From: Pseudomonadota bacterium
Lineage (GTDB): Bacteria; Myxococcota_A; Polyangia; Haliangiales; Haliangiaceae
Reading direction: 5' to 3'
Length of the DNA: 36,706 nucleotides
Assembly: GCA_023428295.1 (NCBI GenBank)
Contig: JAEYYV010000264.1
Location: 1-36,706 of the forward strand
Made by a program: the position numbers and the translations under genes
The notes under the pieces: generated by a model
What the model was told of the DNA's origin: nothing
The model's database searches: none
What the model saw: the letters and a program-made list of their open reading frames with translations, nothing else
In this document: positions 10,159 through 17,525 of the stretch, piece after piece
How positions within the stretch are numbered: position 1 is the first letter of the stretch
Layout: the number at the start of each line of letters is the position of its first letter

Positions 10159-10213
10159 CGCTGCTCGCGGTGTTCGCGAGGTAGCGAGGGTGTGTGTCCA
10201 TCAAGGGGGAATC

Positions 10214-11536
10214 ATGAAGCTGAAGACGATTGTAGTGGGGACCACGGCAATTCTGGCGAGTGTGAGCACGACGGCGTTCGCCGAGCGATCGATGGTGATC
10301 TTGCTCGACGCCACGGGCTCGATGCAGGCGATCCGTCCCGACAACGGCTTGACGCGATACGAGAATGCCAAGAACGAAGCGGTCACGCGCATGCGCTTTG
10401 TCGCGATGCAGACCGCGGGACTCGAGAAGGTCGCTGTCTATCAATTCTATGGCGCCGAAACGGCCCTTCGACTCACGGGCACCAGTGACGCAGACCCGTG
10501 GACGACGGACATCGATGCGGCCGAGCTCGCGATCCTGAGCTCGGCGGTCTCGTTCGAGGTGACGCCACTCGCGGGCGCGATGTGCGCCGCCGTCGATCGC
10601 GCGCGCTCGAGCGTCGTCGGAACGATTCCGCCGGTAACGCGGTTCCTCGAGGTGTTCACCGACGGTGGGGAGAACGCCACCAATCCGCTCGACCCGTGCT
10701 ATGGACCGGCGTCGGTCGTCCTACAGACCGATCCGTTCGACGACGGCTCGTGGCACCAGAAGGTCTGGCAACGCACGACGAATCCCCTCCCCGCCGTCAC
10801 CGTGGCGACCACGTTGTACACGGACGTGTCGATGGCGCTCATGTTCAATCCCTTCGCGTCACTGCCACCGCCCCCGAGCGAGTCGGGCGCGACGACAGGT
10901 GCAGCGCCTGCGGGGTTCTCGATCTTCTCCGAGCCGGTCAGCGACCTGTCGTTCTTCTCCGCGTTGTCGGAAGCGACGGGGGGGCAGTTCACGCTCGTCG
11001 GCGATAGCGCGCCCACGCCGGTCATCGGCGATCTCGACTTCGATCTCGATGTGGATCGCGACGATGCGATCGCTCTCGCGCGCGCGTTCGGCCAGCCGAG
11101 CTCGTTCGAGTACGATCTCGACGGCAACGGCTCGATCGGCTACGGCGACTACACGCGCCTGCTCGCGCGGTTCGGCACGGGCACCCAACCCCCGTCTCCG
11201 GATCCCTACACGCAGGGTTCGGTCGTGAGCTGCAAGGGGGCGCAGGTGGTCACGATCGAGAACAAAGTCATCGAGGCCGGCGGACTGACCATCAGCGGCA
11301 CCGGTGCGTGCTCCGTGGTTATCAAGAACAGCCTCATCGTCTCGGGGGGCACGGCCGTGCGAACCACGGGTGTGGGCAGCATTCGCGTCGACGACAGCTA
11401 TATCGTCGGCGAGGGCCGATGGCTCGAGTCGACGGGTGTGTTCACGCTGTCGGCGGCAAACACGGTGTTCCACGGCCCGCGCCAGACGCTCGGTGCGTTC
11501 GTGTACGTCGACCGTGGCGGCAACACGTTCGAGTAG
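10214..11536 (+). CDS. Secreted von Willebrand factor A protein with dockerin-like EF-hand pair
   Basis: A 440-residue secreted protein. Residues 1-23 are a Sec signal peptide cleaved after AFA. The vWA domain follows at once: VILLDATGSM carries the MIDAS motif D32-x-T-G-S36, and LEVFTDGGEN near 145-154 supplies the second metal-site Asp. Residues 271-320 hold two EF-hand-like loops, DLDFDLDVDRDD and YDLDGNGSIGYGD, each followed by a helix ending in ARAFG or LARFG. That is the duplicated calcium loop of type I dockerins. The last 100 residues are Gly/Val-rich short strands (VIEAGGLTISGTG, IKNSLIVSGGTAV) suggesting a beta-helix. The start is the ATG at 10214, preceded by AAGGGGGA at 10203-10210; upstream frame to 9881 is not coding. 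Calcium and metal-dependent binding at the cell surface is inferred. Confidence 0.85.
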   Translation: MKLKTIVVGTTAILASVSTTAFAERSMVILLDATGSMQAIRPDNGLTRYENAKNEAVTRMRFVAMQTAGLEKVAVYQFYGAETALRLTGTSDADPWTTDIDAAELAILSSAVSFEVTPLAGAMCAAVDRARSSVVGTIPPVTRFLEVFTDGGENATNPLDPCYGPASVVLQTDPFDDGSWHQKVWQRTTNPLPAVTVATTLYTDVSMALMFNPFASLPPPPSESGATTGAAPAGFSIFSEPVSDLSFFSALSEATGGQFTLVGDSAPTPVIGDLDFDLDVDRDDAIALARAFGQPSSFEYDLDGNGSIGYGDYTRLLARFGTGTQPPSPDPYTQGSVVSCKGAQVVTIENKVIEAGGLTISGTGACSVVIKNSLIVSGGTAVRTTGVGSIRVDDSYIVGEGRWLESTGVFTLSAANTVFHGPRQTLGAFVYVDRGGNTFE

Positions 11537-11585
11537 TAGTAAGCTCCGGTAGTGCTGCGCGATCAGGCGCGACGGGGGAGGATTC

Positions 11586-12563
11586 ATGCTGCGAGTGGTG
11601 AGCACATTGTTCGTGATCTCCGTCGTCGCCGTGCGCGCCGACGCGCAGTCGAGCGCGATCGCGGAGCAGCTGTTCAACGAGGCACGCGAGCTCGGCAAGC
11701 AAGGGAAGTGGGACGAGGCGTGTCCCAAGTTCGAGGCGAGCCTCAAGCAGGACCCGGCCCTCGGAACTCGCCTGAACCTGGCGAACTGCTTGGAGCGCAT
11801 CGGCAAGCTCGCGAGCGCGTGGGGCATCTACAAGGACGCGGCCACGTTCGCTCGTAAGAGCAACGATGCGAAGCGTGCCGACTACGCGGACAAGCAAGCG
11901 CTGCTGCTCGAGCCGCGACTTCCCAAGTTGACGATCACTGCGCCCGCCGCTCCCCCGGCGGGGTTGACGGTGCAACGCGACGGCGCGCCCGTCACGTCGG
12001 CCGAGCTCGGACTCGCGCTGTACGTCGATCCCGGCGAGCACGAGGTCACCGCCTCGGCGCCGGGGTTCGTGCCGAGCTCGCAGAAGATCACGCTCGTCGA
12101 GGGAAAGACCGAGACGATCGTCATTCCAGACCTGGCACCGGCCCCCGAGGAGCCGAAGCCCGAGGAGCCGATCGCGACGCCGGTGGGCCCGGAGACGCCG
12201 CCAACATCGTCCGCGCGCACGTGGATCGGTCTTGGCGTGGGAGCCGGAGGTCTCGTGGCCGTCGGTGTCGGCCTCGTGTTTGGCAAGTTGGCGATGTCGG
12301 CCAACGACGACGCGAAGGAGCTGTGCGGTCCCGAGCTCCAGTGCAGCGCGCAGAACTTCGCTCGCGGGAAGGAGCTCGTCGAGGACGGACGGAGCAAGGC
12401 CACGCTCTCGACAGCCCTGGTGATCGGTGGCGGCGTCGCCATCGCGGCCGGCGTGGTCCTGTTCCTCACGGCTCCGAAGGCGACCGAAACCCAACCATCG
12501 GCTCGGATCGTTCCGGTCGTCGACTCTTCGGGCGCCGGCATCGGGCTCGCGGGAAGCTTCTAA
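11586..12563 (+). CDS. TPR/PEGA-like membrane protein upstream of Ser/Thr kinase
   Basis: A 325-residue protein. Residues 1-20 are a signal peptide cleaved after ADA. Residues about 24-100 form TPR-like helices (AEQLFNEARELGKQGKWDEA, then KFEASLKQDPALGTRLNLA). Residues 110-180 are a PEGA-like beta domain (LTVQRDGAPV, VDPGEHEVTASAPGF), a module often attached to bacterial surface or kinase proteins. A Pro/Glu linker leads to two hydrophobic segments (near 208-235 and 280-305) around a loop with a Cys pair. GGAGGA at 11577-11582, three bases before the ATG, is a strong ribosome-binding site. Its stop is three bases from the kinase start, so the two are co-translated. Signal-peptide TPR-PEGA proteins beside kinases are common in Myxococcota. 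A scaffold or sensor role is inference. Confidence 0.85.
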   Translation: MLRVVSTLFVISVVAVRADAQSSAIAEQLFNEARELGKQGKWDEACPKFEASLKQDPALGTRLNLANCLERIGKLASAWGIYKDAATFARKSNDAKRADYADKQALLLEPRLPKLTITAPAAPPAGLTVQRDGAPVTSAELGLALYVDPGEHEVTASAPGFVPSSQKITLVEGKTETIVIPDLAPAPEEPKPEEPIATPVGPETPPTSSARTWIGLGVGAGGLVAVGVGLVFGKLAMSANDDAKELCGPELQCSAQNFARGKELVEDGRSKATLSTALVIGGGVAIAAGVVLFLTAPKATETQPSARIVPVVDSSGAGIGLAGSF

Positions 12564-12566
12564 CTC

Positions 12567-13934
12567 GTGTTCGCACCCGGGACAGTGGTTGCGGGGAAGT
12601 ACCAGGTCGAGAAGATGCTCGGCCAGGGCGGCATGGGCGTCGTCATCAAGGCAATGCACCTGCACTTGCAGCAGCCGGTCGCGATCAAGTTCCTCTTGCC
12701 CGAGGTGCTCTCGAACCAGCAGGTCGTGCAGCGCTTCATGCGCGAGGCACAAGCGGCCGTGCGGCTGCGCAGCGAGCACGTGGCTCGCGTGATCGATGTC
12801 GGTGCGCTCGACAACGGCGCGCCGTTCATCGTGATGGAGTATCTCGACGGCGCGGACCTCTCGCAGCTGTCGCGCTCGCAGATGACGATCGGTGAGATCG
12901 TCGACTTCATTCTGCAAGCCTGTGAAGCGCTCGCCGAGGCGCACGCGATCGGTATCGTTCACCGCGACATCAAGCCGGCGAACTTCTTCATCACCAAGCA
13001 TCCCGACGGCACGCGCATCTTGAAGGTCCTCGACTTCGGCATCTCGAAGACCCAGAGCCAGCTCGACGGACTGACGGCGACGTCGATGGTGATGGGAACG
13101 CCCGCGTACATGTCCCCCGAGCAGATGAAGTCGGCGAAGCAAGTCGACGGACGCTGCGATATCTGGTCGATCGGCGTCGTGCTCTACGAGCTCGTGCAAG
13201 GGGCCACGCCGTTCGTGGCGGAGACCTTTGGCTCGATGGCGATCAAGGTCGCGACCGAGCCACTACCGCCACTCGCGGTGCAGTTGCCGCCCGGGCTCGC
13301 GGACATCATCTATCGCTGTCTGCAAAAGGATCCCGCGCATCGTTTCCAGAACGTCGCGGAGCTCTCGGCGGCGCTGATGCCATACGCGCGGTCGACGGCG
13401 AAGGCGGCGCTGGCAGTCGAGCGTGCGAGTCGCAGCCTCGGCACCGAGCCGCCGCGCTCGACGTCGATGCTGACGACGAGCTCGTACGCGCCGGGCACGC
13501 AGCCACCGTCGTCGAAGAAGTGGATCGTCGCGGGTATCGGCGTCGTCGCGGTCGCGACCGTGCTCTTCGCGGTGGTTGCCACACGCGGCGGCAAGGAGTC
13601 CGTGGAGGCGGGCACGACGACGGGGACGCAGGCGGGCACGACGACGGGCAGCGAGGCCGCAGGAACCGGGTCGGCTTCGCGGGCGGTCACGCCCGATGCG
13701 GCCGTCGTGGCTGCGCCTGTGGTCGATCCTGTGGTCGATGCTGCGGTCGCTCCGCCACCACCCGGAGACGCCGCGATCGCGATCGCCCCGGATGCTGCCG
13801 AGACCGTGGCGCAGGAGCCGCCCAAGGATCCGAAGGTGGACAAGAAGCCGCGAGACAAGAAGCCCAAGGACAAGAAGCCCAAGGATCCGACAACGTCGTC
13901 GTCGGACGACGACGTGCTGGGTACGCGCCAGTAG
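12567..13934 (+). CDS. Transmembrane Hanks-type Ser/Thr protein kinase
   Basis: A 455-residue kinase. The catalytic domain, about 10-275, is complete: glycine loop LGQGGMG (18-24), VAIK with K41, Glu60 in the C helix, HRD at 132-134 in HRDIKPANF, DFG at 156-158 and GTPAYMSPEQ in the P+1 region. It should be active. A juxtamembrane stretch precedes one membrane helix at about 319-340 (WIVAGIGVVAVATVLFAVVA), so the kinase is cytoplasmic. The extracytoplasmic tail is Ala/Pro/Thr-rich and ends in Lys/Pro repeats of the form KKPKD, with no recognisable sensor domain. The start is GTG at 12567, three bases after the previous stop; the MFAPGTVVAGKYQVEK beginning fits family N-termini. The TPR/PEGA-like and vWA proteins upstream are candidate partners. 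Substrates are unknown. Confidence 0.93.
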   Translation: MFAPGTVVAGKYQVEKMLGQGGMGVVIKAMHLHLQQPVAIKFLLPEVLSNQQVVQRFMREAQAAVRLRSEHVARVIDVGALDNGAPFIVMEYLDGADLSQLSRSQMTIGEIVDFILQACEALAEAHAIGIVHRDIKPANFFITKHPDGTRILKVLDFGISKTQSQLDGLTATSMVMGTPAYMSPEQMKSAKQVDGRCDIWSIGVVLYELVQGATPFVAETFGSMAIKVATEPLPPLAVQLPPGLADIIYRCLQKDPAHRFQNVAELSAALMPYARSTAKAALAVERASRSLGTEPPRSTSMLTTSSYAPGTQPPSSKKWIVAGIGVVAVATVLFAVVATRGGKESVEAGTTTGTQAGTTTGSEAAGTGSASRAVTPDAAVVAAPVVDPVVDAAVAPPPPGDAAIAIAPDAAETVAQEPPKDPKVDKKPRDKKPKDKKPKDPTTSSSDDDVLGTRQ

Positions 13935-15920
13935 TCAGAGTCGCTTCCACACGCGCGCGAGCGGCGCACCGTTGGCATCGACCTGGAACACGAGCTCCGC
14001 GTCGGGCGGCACCTTGCACGGACTGGGTGCGACGTACTCGACGATCCACTCCGCACCTGCGGGGTGCAGCGCCATCGGTGTCCACAAGTCGGTGCGGAAC
14101 CACGCGAGGTGCTGCGGCAGGATGCACGATCGATCCACGCGCGCGTTGATGCGTGCGTGCGTGTTGACGTAGTCGACCGCGCGGTCGAGACCTTCGCCCC
14201 ACCACGCGGTCTCGAACCAGCGGTTGCGCGCGACGGTGCTGACGCCGCCCACGTGCTCGCCGAAGTAGTCGAGGTAGTACGGATGCACGCGCACGAGGGT
14301 GATCGCGAGGTACGTGGTGATCGCCGTCGCGAGCGCGAGGAAGGCGTGGCGCCATCGGATCTTCGTCGCGAGCCAGGTGAGGCCAGACGCGGCGATCATC
14401 GAGATCGCGAGGAGCGCGGGCATCACGTAGCGCACGCCGTCTTGCCGGACAGGCGACGCGGCGACGAGCAGCGGAGTGGCGAGCCACGCGACGACGATGA
14501 CCGTCGACCGCGACCTCTCGAGTGCGCCGCGCACGAGTCCGATCGTGAACGCGATCAGCACGCCGAGCGGCAGCGTGACCGCGAGGTAGACGAGGAAGTA
14601 GTACGGCGGCGGCGTGTTCGTGATCGCGCCGAGGAACGGCTCGACGGCGTGTGCCGTGTCGAGCTTCTTCAGCGACTGCGCGAGCGCGACGAACGGGTGC
14701 AGCCAGAGACGTGGCCACACTGCCCAGAACGTGACGACGGTGGCGACGGCCATCACGGGCGACCAGACGATCGTGTGGCGCCGCCACTCGACGGGCGCGC
14801 GCAGGATCAAGATCAGCACGCACAACGGACCGAGCAGACCGTTGACGAAGCGTGACGCGACGGCGAGGCCGACGACGACGCCGACGCCGACGAGGCGCAC
14901 GACGAGCGTTCGGCGCGACGGAAGCTCGTCGTGGACGCAGAGCGAGAGCAGGATGCCGAGCGACCACCACAGGACCGTCGGCGCTTCGTGGCCGACGATC
15001 TGGCCGTGCGCGACCATCGGCGGCAGCAGCGCCGCGATGATCGCCGCGAGGACTCCGGTGCGAAGCCCGTGTGCGAACAGCCGGGCGCCGATCGGAACGA
15101 GCAGTGCGCAGCCGAGCGCGACGAGGATCGCCGAGATCACGCGCGACGCGCCGAAGCCGCTCGAGAGCTGCGCGCCGACGCCAGCGAGGTACTTCATGAT
15201 CGGCGGATGCTCGTAGTTCCAGACCCACGAGCGATCGTCGAACTGGCCACCGAGGAGGTTCTGGATGTAGTTGCGGCCGGCGCCCCAGTTGACGTCCTCG
15301 TCCCAGGTCTGGCCCTGCCCGCCGATGTCGATCAGGCGCGCCACGAGACCGACGAGGAAAACGGCGCCGATCGCGATCCACGTGGAGCGCGATACGCGCG
15401 CCAGGCGCTCGCGCTGCGCGACCAGGATCGAACCGACGAGCAGCAGCAACAGCGCCAGCGCGATCACGCCGTCGGCCAGGAAGCGATCGCCACTCGACGC
15501 GCCCGGCGTGTCGCGCGACGACAGGACGCCCGGCGGGATGTACTCGGGATCGCCGCGGCGACCGACCGGGTTCCACACGAGGCGCGCGCCGGGCGCGGCG
15601 ACGAAGCGGATCGGAATCGGCTTCGCGTCGAGGAGGATGCGCTGCTTGCGCACGCCCTGCCCCGTGATGAACTGCGCCTTCGCGATCTCGAGGCGCGAGG
15701 GCGCTGCGCTGTCGAAGCCGAGCACCACGGGACCGCCCCGCGGGTTGTGCAAGAAGCCGACGTACGCCACGGTGTTCGGCGGATCCGCGGGCTCGCTCGC
15801 CACGCGCACGAGACGATCTCGCTGCGCCACGTGCGGGCACGCGCGGAGCGACACGAGCGCGATCGCGATCGCGACCGGCAGCACGGGCCAGTAGCGGTTC
15901 AGAGGACGCGTCCGGGACAC
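13935..15920 (-). CDS. GT-C membrane glycosyltransferase, PMT/ArnT type, with N-terminal extracytoplasmic insert
   Basis: A 661-residue polytopic protein. One membrane helix at about 11-26 is followed by an extracytoplasmic beta-rich stretch of about 120 residues (40-145). Then come roughly ten or more membrane helices. After the second helix, TWDEDVNWGAGRNY (D207-E208-D209) is the acidic motif of PMT/ArnT-like enzymes that use polyprenyl-phosphate sugars. EHPPIMKYLAG, the HPP motif downstream, also fits. A small soluble domain closes the C-terminus. The frame stays open to 16493, but upstream of 15920 it is antisense-like. I chose GTG at 15920, giving a start SRTRPLNRYWPVLP and a 22-bp overlap with the preceding gene. 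Stop abuts the convergent kinase stop exactly. Acceptor unknown. The N-terminal insert is not standard for the family. Confidence 0.85.
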   Translation of the reverse strand: MSRTRPLNRYWPVLPVAIAIALVSLRACPHVAQRDRLVRVASEPADPPNTVAYVGFLHNPRGGPVVLGFDSAAPSRLEIAKAQFITGQGVRKQRILLDAKPIPIRFVAAPGARLVWNPVGRRGDPEYIPPGVLSSRDTPGASSGDRFLADGVIALALLLLLVGSILVAQRERLARVSRSTWIAIGAVFLVGLVARLIDIGGQGQTWDEDVNWGAGRNYIQNLLGGQFDDRSWVWNYEHPPIMKYLAGVGAQLSSGFGASRVISAILVALGCALLVPIGARLFAHGLRTGVLAAIIAALLPPMVAHGQIVGHEAPTVLWWSLGILLSLCVHDELPSRRTLVVRLVGVGVVVGLAVASRFVNGLLGPLCVLILILRAPVEWRRHTIVWSPVMAVATVVTFWAVWPRLWLHPFVALAQSLKKLDTAHAVEPFLGAITNTPPPYYFLVYLAVTLPLGVLIAFTIGLVRGALERSRSTVIVVAWLATPLLVAASPVRQDGVRYVMPALLAISMIAASGLTWLATKIRWRHAFLALATAITTYLAITLVRVHPYYLDYFGEHVGGVSTVARNRWFETAWWGEGLDRAVDYVNTHARINARVDRSCILPQHLAWFRTDLWTPMALHPAGAEWIVEYVAPSPCKVPPDAELVFQVDANGAPLARVWKRL

Positions 15921-17491
15921 TCGAACTTTCGCGTCTTCTTGACGAGGAACGTGTAGTACTGGCCCTGCTGCTTCATCCCGGGGACGAACATCGTCGCTTG
16001 TTCGTAACCGCGAGCTCTCCAGAAGCCTCCGCATGGCAGCTGTGGAGGTCTCGCCGGGTCCGGCTTGCCGCCGATGGCGTAGCAGCTGAACACGAACGTC
16101 GGATCGTACTCGGCGAGCAAGCGATCGCTCGCGAACTTGGTGTGCCCCGCACGCGCACGCATGCGTGGCTCCTCGTGCGCGACGCGCTCCGAGACGAGAC
16201 CGAACACGTCGATGCCGCGCATGCGCCCGAAGTACGGCTGCGCCCCCGCGCCGCCGACGATGCTGAAATCGTCGTCGGTAAAGCAGCTCGCCATGGCGCG
16301 GCCGATCGCTGCGCGGTCCTCGGTGTAGACGACGAGGAATGCGGGCGTGTCGATGCCGCGATCGTTGGCCCAGTTGCCCCAGCGTACGGATGCGCGGGTC
16401 AGCAAGACCTGCGTCGCGGCGAACGCACCGACGAGCAAGACGCCCGCGACGATGCGCGGCGCGATCGCGGGCGTGATCACGCGGAGGAGCCATTCGAGGC
16501 CGAGCGTCACGGAGAGCGCCGCGACGACGAACAGCGGCATCACGAACCGGTGCAGCCCCATGAAGTCACCGCCGACGCTGATCGTGTAGGGCACGTACAC
16601 GCCGGCGAGGAGGATCAGCGCGAGCGCGAGCGTGAACCGCGGCGAGCGCCGGGCTCCGACGATCATGCCGAGCAGCGCGAGCGGCGCGACGAACAACAGC
16701 TTGGTCTGGTTCAGCCAGACCCACAGATAGTAGGTGCCGTTCCGCAGCATCTCGTGCTCGAGCTTGGGGCTCGTCCACGGACCGTCGGCCTTCACGTAGT
16801 AGGTGTTGGGGAACGGATAGCCGTAGTAGCGATAGCGCCAGTAGAACCACGGCGCCCACACGAGGAGGAACAGCGCCGCACCCAGAACATCGACGAGCGC
16901 GAGCTTGCGCCGGCCGAGGATCGTCACGAGGTGCACCACGCCGAACACGGCGGCGACGAGCAGGCCCTCGGGCCGCGTCATCGCCGACAGAGCGAGAGCG
17001 AGCCCGGCACGGAGAATCGCGCGTGGATGCGTCGCGGCCGCGGTGATGCCATCGAGCGCGACGACGACGAGCATCGTGAAGAGCTGCGTCTCGAGGCCGC
17101 CCGAGGTCCAGCACGCAAAGCCCGACGAGCAGGCGAGCAGCAGGGACGGCACCGCGCTCCACGCCGACGGACGTTCGAGTGCGCGGTCCATGATCCGGGT
17201 GAGCAGCCACAGCGTCACGAGCGAGCAGAGGAGCGCGAGGACGCGGCAGGAGATCTCCGGCGCGACCCCGAGCTTCATGAACGCGGCGAGGATCACGGTC
17301 CACAAAAAGTTCGTGTAGCCCTCGACGTACTGGCCGAGGTTGAACGTCAGTTCGCCGTGCTCTGCGAGGTTTCGCGAGTAGACGAACGAGATGTACGCGT
17401 CGTCGGTGACGAAGTTGTAGGCCATCGTGTGGACGACGAGCACGACGGCTGCAACACCGAGCAGCAGCCAACGGGCACGGACATCCGACAT
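15899..17491 (-). CDS. GT-C membrane glycosyltransferase, AftB-like
   Basis: A 530-residue polytopic protein. After the first helix (8-26) comes VTDDAYISFVYSRNLAEHG with D30-D31, followed by VEGYTNFLWT. This pair of motifs marks a GT-C group related to mycobacterial arabinofuranosyltransferase AftB, in which the Asp pair binds a polyprenyl-phosphate donor. About ten hydrophobic segments follow and a soluble C-terminal domain of about 130 residues (ADGPW near 205 is in a periplasmic loop; GDFMGLHRFVMP near 310). Arabinose specificity should not be assumed; the group is widespread. The ATG at 17491 (MSDVRARW) is the only start that begins with a normal positive N-terminus; the open frame upstream to 18412 is antisense of the sulfatase-like gene. 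It is divergent from that gene by 34 bp, too little for two independent long promoters, so regulation may be shared. Confidence 0.86.
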   Translation of the reverse strand: MSDVRARWLLLGVAAVVLVVHTMAYNFVTDDAYISFVYSRNLAEHGELTFNLGQYVEGYTNFLWTVILAAFMKLGVAPEISCRVLALLCSLVTLWLLTRIMDRALERPSAWSAVPSLLLACSSGFACWTSGGLETQLFTMLVVVALDGITAAATHPRAILRAGLALALSAMTRPEGLLVAAVFGVVHLVTILGRRKLALVDVLGAALFLLVWAPWFYWRYRYYGYPFPNTYYVKADGPWTSPKLEHEMLRNGTYYLWVWLNQTKLLFVAPLALLGMIVGARRSPRFTLALALILLAGVYVPYTISVGGDFMGLHRFVMPLFVVAALSVTLGLEWLLRVITPAIAPRIVAGVLLVGAFAATQVLLTRASVRWGNWANDRGIDTPAFLVVYTEDRAAIGRAMASCFTDDDFSIVGGAGAQPYFGRMRGIDVFGLVSERVAHEEPRMRARAGHTKFASDRLLAEYDPTFVFSCYAIGGKPDPARPPQLPCGGFWRARGYEQATMFVPGMKQQGQYYTFLVKKTRKFECPGRVL

Positions 17492-17525
17492 GAGGCGGAA
17501 AGCATAGTAGCCTGTTGCGGATCTG

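Noticed and set aside
9881..10213. N-terminal extension of the vWA protein
   Set aside because: A signal peptide and a strong purine-rich ribosome-binding site mark 10214; upstream frame overlaps the Cys-rich lipoprotein.
13687..15840. 717-residue minus-strand open frame
   Set aside because: Arg-rich off-frame reading of the PMT-type transferase and antisense of the kinase tail.
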